From Paraspadella gotoi (taxonomy: Eukaryota; Chaetognatha), in the NCBI GenBank assembly GCA_051294375.1, contig CM119264.1, positions 4,949,955 through 5,013,954 of the forward strand: a DNA stretch of 64,000 nt. The letters run 5' to 3'. A program made the position numbers and the translations under genes. The notes beneath the pieces were generated by a model, which made no database searches, was not told where the DNA came from, and saw only the letters and a list, made by a program, of their open reading frames with translations. Shown one piece after another: positions 16,009-26,900 of this stretch. Every line of letters starts with the position of its first letter. Positions within the stretch are counted from its first letter, which is position 1.

Positions 16009-17391
16009 TAATAGAGACAAAGAGAGCGAGAGACACAGCTGACAGAAGCATTCCTCTTTTTCGTTTATATACCTACCGTTTTTTTTTTCTTTGAAAGTAG
16101 GAAAATTAATAAAAAAAATTATACCTTTATAGCACTTTTAAGTTTAGTTTACTTTAAAATTTAATTTACTTTAAAAACTGACAAACATTGAGTGAGGAAA
16201 GAAATGAAGAAGGAAAGGTAAAGAATGAAGGAGACCGGAAACCAGCGTCGATCGTTCGATCGAACTCGAAAACAAAAGGTCAACAGTTTCCAATTTCGAA
16301 CGATGTCGCTCCCGTCGCTTTTTACTCAGCACGCGGAGGCCACGCGAGAGCAGAGAGCGCAGACTGACTCTTCGCGATTTTGTCATCGTCGTCGACGTAA
16401 TTTTCTCAGCGTTTGTCTCCAGGATTCTTGTCAAACCAGACGCAGAAAAATGGAAAATGTTAAGTTGAGTAATTTATTTTAATTTTTATTGCGTCAATCC
16501 TTGTTAATTTTTTGGAAACTATTCAGAAAACGGTGTTCCACGAGAAAATGAAGATATAGTGAAGATTGAATTCCTCCGGTATGAAAAAGAAAGAATTATA
16601 ATAATAAGACAACATTGGTAGGGTTAAAGACTTATATGCTTATATATATCATCCAACTTATGAAGAATGCCCACAAAATTAACTGGTAGATGACAGTCCA
16701 CACGACCTGGTATCACGAGGATATGAGTGCATAAGAAAATCAAGACTATGTCAAACTCATTATCTTCTTTTTTCTAATTTAAATCGTCCTGATCTTAAAA
16801 AAAATCTAGACATCGATCTAAAATAAGAATCGTTCTTCGATTTCATTTTTCAAACCGGCGAAAAAAAAAAACCGGAGAAACGAGATTAAGTCTTTGACGC
16901 AAAGAGACATCAATCAAAAAAACAATCGCGTCGTTAGTTGAGGCCTTCGGTTTAATTCATACTTTTTCCAATATGTTGTTCATTATTTTTACGTTAGCTA
17001 AACAAAGAATTATTTAATTTCGTACAATTTAAATTCATTGATTTGTTTTCTGGTTTCTCAAATCGAAATGTAATCTCAGGTTGATAACTGCGACACAATC
17101 ATGAGGACGGTAGATAGTCGTATGAATATTTATTCGCTTCTTGGTCAAAAACAATAAAGTATGATCTTAAAATGGGAAAAAATACATAAATTTAGATGAT
17201 AGAATTGCTGAAGACAACACTAAAAACTCTTACATCATAAGAATTGATATTTCAATAATAACGTTTACTCAAATTTTATAACTAATAAATCAACGCAGAA
17301 AATGAATAATCTTTTTGAATCGTTAAATGAAAAGTACATTTTAAATAATTCTTGCAATTAATCTTAAATTTTTGATAAAAAAAAAACTTAC

Positions 17392-17590
17392 CAACAAAAA
17401 GTTGCGAGGAAGCCTTTGAGTAGCTCTTCGGGATGGTGAGGTGTCTACTGAAGATTTCGGGCGGAGGGGGAGAGGACCCCATGAGACCGGAGAGGACACC
17501 TTCTCCAGGGGTCTTCGTTTCGTTGGAGGCTCGAAATTTTCCGAGATATATTCCCCGTCATTCTCCATTCGGTTCTTCTGTCTCAGCCAT
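17392..17590 (-). CDS. Candidate first exon of an unrecognised gene
   Basis: The coding-strand sequence ends in a good donor (TTGTTG then GTAAGT, exon end 17,392). One frame, from ATG at 17,568, is open for 59 codons and includes ENFEPPTKRRPLEK, a nuclear-localisation-like basic patch, with a Ser/Pro-rich remainder. A second frame from ATG at 17,590 (MAETEEPNGE) hits TGA at codon 11 and then reopens, so a frameshift between the two is possible. No downstream exon was identified. Confidence 0.3.
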
Positions 17591-17769
17591 TGTCGGACTC
17601 TAAAAATTATATTTACGATCGATGATCTTAAAACAAACCTATTTCTATCTAATTTAAAATGCTAATTATAGTTAAATATTGATACTAAATAAAAATACCC
17701 CTGTCAAGACCCACTCGTGAACCATCGAAAAGTTCGTCGCTCTTCATCGATCCGACCCATGCATCCTCT

Positions 17770-17818
17770 TCATCATCATCATCATCATCATCATCACCAT
17801 CGTCGTCAACTTCGTCGT
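17770..17818. repeat. (ATC)n / (GTC)n trinucleotide repeat
   Basis: A short run of ATC grading into CGTCGTC. Confidence 0.85.
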
Positions 17819-18297
17819 CGATAAAACGCAAAACGCAAAACTCGTTGATTTCTAAACTGATATCCTCTAAAAACTAAATTTGCGTTACCTAATTGAACTC
17901 GCAAAGTTGAATCGTTGTGTAGTGCGGGCAGTGGGGGGGGGGAGGAGGATCAAGCAGGTGACTGGGTGAATGCAGTTTTTGTGATCGACACCAACAGTAA
18001 AAACGAGAAGTCAATTCTCAAGTAGAAAAGATCCTTGTTATTTTTGACAGTTCATTTTAGGCAGTTAACTGATTTCGCAGAAAGCTCTAGGTTTACCATC
18101 GTATTCAACAAAAAATTAGATGTTTATTAAACGAAAAATACAATGCCAATAGAAAAAGTGTTGAACATATAAATCAAATAATAAAGACATACCTTTTTTT
18201 GGGTTCAATTATTCAGTAATAATTTTTTAAAGAACAATTTGCACATATCACAAAAACATTGGGACATTAAAGAAGTTATTTTTATATAGTGTTCAAA

Positions 18298-19158
18298 TCA
18301 TATCAGTAATACTGGACGAACACAAATACAGAAAAAAATCGAAAAGAATGCATAGTAATGTAAATACTTAAAAAATATGCATCCATAGAATTTTACAAAA
18401 GAAATTTCTTCACTGTATTCAGTATCCATCTTCGCATTCCATAGAGCAAAGTCTTCATTCAAAAATCTACATCCCTGTTTGGAAAACATAAAAAAAAACA
18501 TGACAACAGTTAATTAGAGCTTAACGGTTGATCTTATTGTCTAACCTGTATAATCTTTGATGAATTCAATGCAATTACTGTACATAGGACTTTGAAAACA
18601 GTTAGACATGCATGATGTCTGAATAGTTTTTCCATAACTTCTTCCACAAAATCGGCAAACTTTTAGTTTAGCCTATGAAAGATAAAAGAAAACGGTGAGT
18701 CATTATCATAAGTAGCAGGTTTAATAAATGGTTAAAAAAAATATAAATAATTTATGAAAAATTTGTTTACATTTTTCCTCTTGTTCTTACCTCATACATC
18801 AGATCGGATATGTTGCAAATGTTGGTCGGTGTCCTTTTGTTTTTATCTGTCAAAAGCTCCATGGATTCTTTGTCCAAAGCGCCTTCCGTACCAAAGCTGA
18901 ACAAAACATCAAATAATCAGTCGTGATTTCTTTAAAGTAAATTTTTTTTCTTTTAAAGGTTTTGAATGGGGAAATAATTAGTAACTACTTATGATTAATT
19001 TTTTTTTTCAATTCAAGTGTTCTGCTAAATTTCGGAAAGCTTAAAATGTTTATTACAACTCTAAAAAACTCCAAAGTCAATGTAAACAACTGGAAAGTTA
19101 GTGAATTTCAAATGCTGATGAAGACTCGAACTCAAAGAGTCGAAACATGTCCGTCTAT

Positions 19159-19195
<37 letters not shown>

Positions 19196-19625
19196 CACTT
19201 TGTTTTTCTCTAAATAAAAACTCTAAATACGAATAGATTTTCGTTCAAATTTCAAAAATTAAAAACTAAATAAAACAAACGTAACTCATATTAAACTATA
19301 AAACAAAATAATACAATATTAACAACGGATTTTTAAAAAAAACTAAAGAAATTCGTTCAACACATTGTCTTTAATTTTTTACCGACTGGCTTTCTGTTTT
19401 GTATTTTGTACCTTATTATACAATAAGAATAAAAACACGCATCCATAGTCCAATTTTTTTAATGGCATTAATCTTTTATCGCATCACTCGTCGTCAAATA
19501 CTAACATATAACTTAATCATTTCTTACTCTGAAACGTCGGTAGGAAGCTTCCAAGCGGAAGCCGAGGAAAACGTGAGGCAAAAAGCGAGAAAGATGAAAA
19601 TCCCATGTTGTTGCAGAGTGAGCAT
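18298..19625 (-). CDS. Secreted cysteine-rich protein, family unrecognised
   Basis: Four exons with correct borders and phase: 19,625-19,528, 18,896-18,791, 18,672-18,546, 18,466 to stop at 18,298. Exon 1 starts MLTLQQHGIFIFLAFCLTF and ends in SSASAW, a clear signal peptide with cleavage likely after SSASA. The mature part holds six cysteines spaced C-x13-C-x2-C-x11-C-x3-C-x8-C, five of them in exon 3 (KVCRFCGRSYGKT, then SCMSNC). The last frame continues into a hydrophobic, AT-rich tail that may be a membrane segment, or unspliced intron after a GTAAAA donor at about 18,401. The total is about 166 residues if the tail is coding. The C-x3-C-x8-C spacing equals that of the insulin A chain, but the preceding Cys pair and the glycine pattern do not fit well. 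TTTATT near 18,122 may be its poly(A) signal. Function unknown. Confidence 0.65.
19113..19155 (+). ncRNA. Hammerhead-ribozyme-like core (copy 2)
   Basis: CTGATGA, stem arm GACTC, a 9-nt loop, arm GAGTC, GAAA, then CATGTC on the plus strand. This is the same core as 4,805-4,845, with a different loop and flanks. An (AAAT)n run follows at 19,165-19,193. Confidence 0.6.
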
Positions 19626-20214
19626 TTTCGTCAAGTGTCCCTGAGTTAAAGAAATGGTGCAGTTTCATATCGCTTGTTCGTATTCGAGTGTGGAATTACA
19701 ATAGGAGAACGCGTTTTTGCAATACACTATTTAACTTTTACGTATAAATGATTTTAATATCATTAGCCAGTATAAATAATTTGTAATTATACGTATGTCT
19801 AACTTGTCTATAGTTCATATTTAAAATGTTCAACTTTTTCGAAACTTCAGAATGTTATATACATTTTTTTGAAAAATGATTTACGCGTAGATGCAAAAAT
19901 GAAAAAAAATAGCACAAAATCATCTTATCTAATTTGTATAATTTATTCCTATTACTATTAGTAATAGTTATTATCTAAAACTTCGTTTTGATTTATTTAA
20001 TCCGAAAAAAGATGTGAATGGAGAAAGAAAATAATAATAACATAGCAACGAGAGCATTGTAATTAAGTTTTAAAGTAGTAAAACCTTTTTGAAAAGCTCA
20101 CTTTTTGTTTTTCCTCTGGACCGCCTTTTGTTTAAATTTAAATTTTTTCTTCTTTCACTACTTTTGTAATTTTTGTATTTTTTTGTCGCTAGTGAGATTC
20201 GTGGCGGCGTAAAA

Positions 20215-20420
20215 ATCCAAGGCGCGCCTCTCGTCAGCGCCGTTTTTAAGGCGGCGCGGAATCTTATCGCGACGCCGCGCGTTTCTCCCGCGTCGCCGCT
20301 CGATTCCTCGACGCCGCCGCGGCGACGGAACCGATGACGTCAACGGGCGGGCGACGGTCACGTGACCGTGTCGCGTGACGTCGCGTGACGACCCGGATGA
20401 CGTTCGGGCCAAGGTCGACG
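20215..20420. promoter_or_regulatory. CpG-rich promoter-like patch with E-box and CRE motifs
   Basis: A GC- and CpG-dense block in otherwise AT-rich sequence. It holds a perfect 14-bp palindrome CGGTCACGTGACCG (20,355-20,368, a USF/MITF-type E-box), TGACGTCA (20,335-20,342) and further GTGACGTCG/GTGACG repeats. It lies about 700 bp upstream of the secreted-protein ATG on the minus strand, with no gene identified on the other side. The promoter role is inferred from motifs only. Confidence 0.4.
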
Positions 20421-20824
20421 TCTCGGAGGAAAAGTGAGTTTGGGGGGGGGGCGGGAGTTGGGGAGGGATATGACCCGATTCATAATCGGGGTCATTCGCG
20501 ACAGGAAGGAAAGCGAATGATTGAGCGATGAAAGAGGTAAGGGTAGGTGAGGTCTTGGTGGGCGTGGCCAAATGGAACAAAAAAGAAAAAAAGACGAAAA
20601 TAAATGAAACTGAAAGTCGAAGATCGATCATATTATGGCACCAATGACGCGATGGCATGAAACATCGATGGAAAAAATCCTCTAAACATCGTAAAAACGT
20701 TTATATTAGCTTAGTGAGAGACAAAAAAATAATCGATAGAAAAAGAATTAATTAGAAATGAAAAGAAGGAAAAAAAGAGGAAAAGAAAGGGAAGAAAAAA
20801 AAGAAAAGAAGAAAAGAAAACCAA

Positions 20825-20886
20825 CGGAATCAAAGAAAAGCAAAGAAAAGCAAAGAAAAGCAAAGAAAATCAAAGAAAAGCAAAGG
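20825..20886. repeat. AAAGAAAAGC short tandem repeat
   Basis: About six imperfect units of CAAAGAAAAG. Confidence 0.8.
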
Positions 20887-21237
20887 ATTCAAAAGAAATG
20901 GAAGGAAAACTAAATTCTAATCTGCGATTTCGTCCGAATTAAAATTCGTGATTTTTCCGACTTCCGGCGCTGATATCGAGAAATCCCGAGGATTTGGAAG
21001 AGAAGGCTGCGGCGGCGGCGACGGTTGCTGCGGAAGCGGCAGCGGCAGCGGCGGCGTAGACGATTAGGGGAATTCGTCCAAAGTCAACACAATTTTTACT
21101 CTAAAGTCGATGAGCATGAAAGTTGCTAATTGAAAAAAAAAAAAAATTGAAAAGGTTTTAGGCAAGAATGTTTTAGAGATAAGATTATCGGACGCAGCTA
21201 AACCGGTGGGGGCGGAGTCTAATGGACTCTCAAATAA

Positions 21238-21345
21238 AGCCGGTATTGCCGACTTCATTGCCGGTATTGCCGACTTCATTGCCGGTATTGCCGACTTCAT
21301 TGCCGGTATTGCCGACTTCATTGCCGGTATTGCCGACTTCATTGC
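21238..21345. repeat. 21-bp tandem repeat
   Basis: Five identical head-to-tail copies of a 21-bp unit beginning GCCGGTATTGCCGACTTC. The unit is a multiple of three, so both strands stay open across it (MKSAIPA on minus, LPVLPTS on plus), but no flanking exon supports translation. Confidence 0.9.
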
Positions 21346-21779
21346 CGCCAGTTTTCCTTTCGCTCAATTGTAAACTTTCATATCGAGATAAAAAAATGTT
21401 GGGGAAAACTAACGGTATGGATTTTTGTCCAGGCAAAGCGAAGGCGACTAAGCAAAAGCCTCACCTTTACGCCTTACCGCCTTTTCGGCCAATTGACAAA
21501 AAATCGCGCTTGAAATTTTGTGTAAATATATAGGTGTCTTCCTACGAATTACAGTTAAAATTGTGCAAAATTTTTAAATATGGTGCCTTCAAGTTTTAAA
21601 GCAACTTAAAATATAAATATTTTTACAAGAATAGCGAGTTTTTTTTTTACCTAAACTTCGGTGGGTTCATCCGCCCACGCCTCCTTCGCCTCCCGTCGCC
21701 GTCGCCATCTTTGTTATTCTCCAAAACAACGTCCGCCGCCTTCGTCTCTTCTTTTCGGGCGACTGACGTGGCCGCCACG

Positions 21780-22265
21780 CTTCATTTGCTTTCTTTCATT
21801 AGCCAGACGACGACAAAAACGACGACGATGAGGTAGACGACAATAACGACGACGAAAACGACGACGACGAATACGAACTGAAGACGACAATGACAACGAC
21901 GATAACTACAAGAAAAACGTGAAGAAAGACAACAATGACGACCACAAAGACGACAAAAAAGGCGACAAGGACGGCGACGACGAAGACAAAGACGACGATT
22001 CTGAATATAACGACGATTACGCGGATATATCTAGCGCGGTTCGGCTCAAAAGAACAACTACTTCAACATAATTTCACGACGAAGAAGACGACGATGACAA
22101 CGACACAACCTAATAAGGGTGGTACTCGCTTGCTTGCACAGTTCCGCTCAAAATGACGCCGACCAAGAGAGCAACTCCCACAATATAATTTCCCGACGAA
22201 GAAGACGACGATGACAATGACACAACCAAATAAAGGCGGCGCTCCTTTGCTTAGGCGGTTCCGCT
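21780..22265. repeat. GAC-rich low-complexity tract and a tandem duplication of about 125 bp
   Basis: ACGACGACAA-type sequence from 21,800 to 22,020, then two diverged copies (22,030-22,145 and 22,146-22,265). Each has TTCCGCT/TTCGGCTCAAA, then GACGAAGAAGACGACGATGA, then a GC-rich end. No gene is recognised. Confidence 0.6.
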
Positions 22266-22984
22266 TTCGTTTACACTTCGTTTCGAAGTCAACAGGATGT
22301 GACGTCGCGCGTTCGATTGGATGCGACACGCCCACCTTTTCTCTCCACCGAAAGCGACTTCTGACGTCGGCCTTTCGCGGTTCCGCTTTTCCGACGCAAG
22401 TTGTTGACGAAAAGAGGAAAAATTGCGTCGAAAAAAAAATGTCGATGAAATTTTCAACTTGACGGATGTGACTCTGTCTTTGGGAATAATGATGATGTTG
22501 TTGTTAAGAAAATGGTGATTTTTTTTGACAGGGAGACAAATTGCGCGATGTTTTGTAATTATAGATTTTTTTGAACTCCATTTAAAAATGTAAGACTGTT
22601 AAAACCAGGATTGCTTCGCGTTCCACGAAACTTCGACCGTACAACTTTGCACCAACTGCTCGCCAATCACAAAACAGAGCCTCTACCTCCCACCCGGCCT
22701 TCAACACCCCCTCCAGACCCACACCTGTCCCCCTTCCAACGCCCACGCGCGCGAAAGAAAAACAAAAAACAATTCCTTTCCATCAAATCGGGCAGAGGGG
22801 AAGGGCCAGGGTTATTTAAAAATAGAGGTAGCGCTAGCAATCACTTAGAATATAGTTTTTCCAAGTCAAGTAAAAAATAGCAAAAGAGCAACCAAATTTA
22901 AGCCGTATTAAATTTTGGGTCATGTGAATGTGATTGCTTTTTGTGATCACGGTCTCAACTTACTGTGACTTAACTAACTTGATA

Positions 22985-23140
22985 TATATAGTCATTCGCC
23001 TCCCAACCCAAAGGTCCGGGGTCTAGCCGGTGGTCGTCTGGCAGTTAAGAGGACGGGGCGCTTAAACCCGCCTGTAACATGGTGTTACAGCCTGATCCGA
23101 AGCTCAGGGACTGCTTATATTGAACGGTTCCTGTCATTAA
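22985..23140 (+). mobile_element. SINE-like element, family 2, second copy
   Basis: Shares GGTCCGGGGTCTAGCCGGTG, GAGGACGGGGCGCTTAA and GGTGTTACAGCCTGATCCGA with 14,280-14,440. It appears to interrupt a family-B repeat, whose parts lie on either side (about 22,810-22,900 and 23,210-23,325). Confidence 0.6.
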
Positions 23141-23209
23141 CACTTATCGATAATTACTGTCTCTTCATTATGTTACATTAATTTCATAACAAATATAAAC
23201 AAAATTGAT

Positions 23210-23325
23210 GAAGTATTAGCCGAGTTATAAGCATTTTTAATGAAAGTAGGACAGACGCGACGGACAGTCAGACAGAGAAACATACGGACCGGACCGACCG
23301 AAAAGCGAGTTACATCGCGAGTACT
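23210..23325 (+). repeat. Dispersed repeat family B, 3' part
   Basis: AGTTATAAGCATTTTTAATG through GGACCGACCGAAAAGCGAGT, matching the 3' third of the copies at 5,897 and 9,308. Confidence 0.65.
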
Positions 23326-23416
23326 GGTTTTCAATGGTTTTCAATCTCAGTCCAGCTGCTGGAATCGATACACTTTATTAACAATAAAAGAAAACGATTT
23401 TTAACGATTATTATTT

Positions 23417-23871
23417 TCAGGTTTCCCCCGTCGCTAGGAGAAGACGCAGTTTACTTTTTCCCTGGCCCAGTTTTGGCAAGTTGACTTTGTCTGGCACTTT
23501 GTGGATTTCTTGTTCTACTTTGATCGGTGGTTCTTTGACTGTGCGAAGGTGTTGGGTTCGAGGGGGGAAGGGGGTTAGAGATGTTGAGACGGGTAGCAGG
23601 GTGTGAGGGGGTCAAAGTGGGGGAGGAAGGGAGTAGGGTCAAAATAGGCAGTGGTGGAGAGAGGCGGCAGGGGTGCGAAAAGAAAGGGCGGGGATCATGG
23701 TGACGGAAGATATACAATACGGCCCCTGAGATAGCCATCTCGCAATCCGCCATGAAAAAAAAAGGCATAAATTTATTCGTTGAAAGAAAAATGGTCCATA
23801 GTTTTCATGTCACTTACGACTTCCGGTTGTGAGACGCTTACCTGCAGACGCCGACTGAGATTTAGAGAGAG

Positions 23872-23959
<88 letters not shown>

Positions 23960-26900
23960 TGTGAGTGAGTGATGAGTGAGAGTGATATAAGTAAAGTGAC
24001 AGTGAGCGTACTGTTAGTAGAAGTTAAATAATGATAAAATACAGAAGAAATAAACAATAATGGCTAATAGCGGTAAAAATGTAAGGCGAAAGGCATTTAA
24101 AAAGATAATAAACAAACCTGAAAGTAAAACGAGAGGCTCAGATCGAACTTATTCAGATCTGACGATCCAAACTCACCGCGTGTGAGATGATAGGAAGCCT
24201 CGCCTCGTCGAAGCGAACGCGGCGGACTCGCCAATATCCTTTGTCGACGACGTATTGCGAATTGAGGCGAATCGCGTCCATGTTGTAGTAGTTGCAATTG
24301 CGAGGTAGAAGAGGTTGCGCCTAGGAGATAATCATTATCATCGTCGTCATCATAATCATCATCTTCATCATCATTATCATTATATATTATTATTATTTTA
24401 TTATTATTCTTCAACCATAAAGGACGATATCAAAAAAAAAAGCAACGAGAAAACTTAATAATAACTGTAATCGCACAATAACAAAAGCAACAATATCATT
24501 ATCATCGTCGTCATCATAATCATCATCTTATCATCATATCATATTATTATTATTTGTTCATTATTATTCTTCAACATAACAAGGACGATACAAAACAGCA
24601 ACGAGAAAACTTATAATAACTGTAATCGCTACAATAACAAAAGCAACAATAATCATTATCATCGTCGTCATCATAATCATCATCTTCATCATCATTATTC
24701 ATATATTATTATTATTTTATTATTCTTCAACAATAACAAGGACGATATCAAAAACAAAAGCAACGAGAAAACTTTAATAACTGTAATCGCTACAATAACA
24801 AACAGCAACAACTAACAACAACAACAACAACAACAACAACGACGTCGCCAACCGACCTTCCACAAAATCGACTCCAGAAGAAGATTCTCCTTCTGGAGCT
24901 GACGAATCGTTTCTATCAATCTTCTCCTCCTGAAATAATAAAATGATTCCCTCATCAAAATCGACTCTAGAAGAAGATTCTCCTTCTGGAGCTGAACGAA
25001 TCGTTTCTATCAAATCTTCTCCTCCTGAAATAATAAAATGATTCCCCTCATCAAAATCGACTCAGAAGAAGATTCTCCTTCTGGAGCTGACGAATCGTTT
25101 CTATAAAATCTTCTCTCTCCTGAAATAATAAAATTGATTCCCCTCATCAAAATCGACTCTAGAAGAAGATTCTCCTTCTGGAGCTGACGAATCGTTTCTA
25201 TCAAATCTTCTCTCTCCTGAAATAATAAAATTGATTCCCCTCATCAAAATCGACTCTAGAAGAAGATTCTCCTTCTGGAGCTGACGAATCGTTTCTTCAT
25301 AATCTTCTGCTCTCCTGAAAATAATAAAATTGATTCCCCTCATCATTTTTCAAATTATATAAATTACTAAAAAGATAAAGGGGCAACAACAACGACCTGC
25401 TCGAATTCTGCCTGGAGGTCGTCCTGCTCTTGTCTCGCCATTTGAAGATCCGTCAACAGTTTGTCAACGTGCTCCCTTTTAAGATTTTATGTTTTATATC
25501 ATATACTAATGATAGTAATAATAACTAAACATTTAAAAAAAAAACAATAAAATTCCAATTATTTTATCATCATTATTATCATAATCCATAATATGAATTA
25601 TGGTATTATTACGACAACAAATACCATATCAGGCAGAGGTTCCGTTTACTTGGTGAGTTGATTCTCTTTGGCCAAATTCATGAAGGTGTTGACGATGGCC
25701 TTGTCGTCCCCCTTGTTGAGAGCCTTCAGCATTTGCTTGTGATAAACTTCGCTCTCTTCCTTCATCTTTAACATTTTCTGACTGAAATCAGCGAGGATCA
25801 AGAAACGGGCAAAGGGAATGACAAAGTGAGTCAGCGTCTGTGATGAAAGCTGCTATGTTATCATTCTGTAAGAGGGATTGATGCCTGAGGATCAAGAAAC
25901 GGGCAAAGGGAATGACAAAGTGAGTCAGCGTCTTGATTGAAAGCTGCTATGTTATCATTCTGTAAGAGGGATTGATGCCTCAACCCACATAAGTCTGTTC
26001 GAAATCAGGGGCAAGAAAGCTTATTTATTGAATGAGTGGATAATTTTTATATTTGTTTTAACAATTTCATAACATGAATCAGTGAAGGTGAGAACAATAT
26101 TGAAAAAAAAGACGACGACGACGACGATTATGAAATTTTGCAGAATGACAAACAATGACAAACAATGACAATGACAGACTGACATGGCGGCGTCGTCATC
26201 CTTCTTTTCTCCGCCGACGAATTTGGATTCCATATCTTTGATGTCCGCTTGCATCTTCGCTTCCATCTGCTTCAACTTTTGCTTGTATTCTTCTTCAAGC
26301 TGCTTGTCGACCGGCGCCTCCTTGGAAGCCGCCGTCGTCGTCGTCGAAGTCGTCGGCGGACCTGGAGGTTGGAAAAGATCGAGGATTCTCTCTTTGTAAA
26401 AACTAAGACGACCACAACCACAACAACAATATAACAATTATACAATAACATGGAATAAAGAACAGGACCTCAAAGTTTATCTCCACTTTATTAGGAAGAA
26501 CAACCACTACTAAGGAAGGCCATCAGACTTTGTCAACCTTCTGCGCCGATTCCCGGTTTGACCTCGGCTCCTTTCTTTCCCTTATTCACGTCCGTACCAC
26601 TCATGGAGATCGTTTCGGCTGAAAGGAATTCATTATTTATGAAAATTATATTTTAATAAAAAATTATTCGAATTTAACTGATTGATAGTCTTTTCAATTG
26701 CTCCAATATGCAAATAAGATTAAAAAACTCATTTCAATGTTAAATAAATCAGCCAAATATCATATCATATCTTATATCATGTATCTTATCTATCATTCGC
26801 GTTTTAGAAATAGACATCTCAATTATAACAGGCTCAAAAAATAACTGGTTACAGTTGTCACCCCGGACATCACCCCGCTCGTTCACTCACCTCACGCTCG

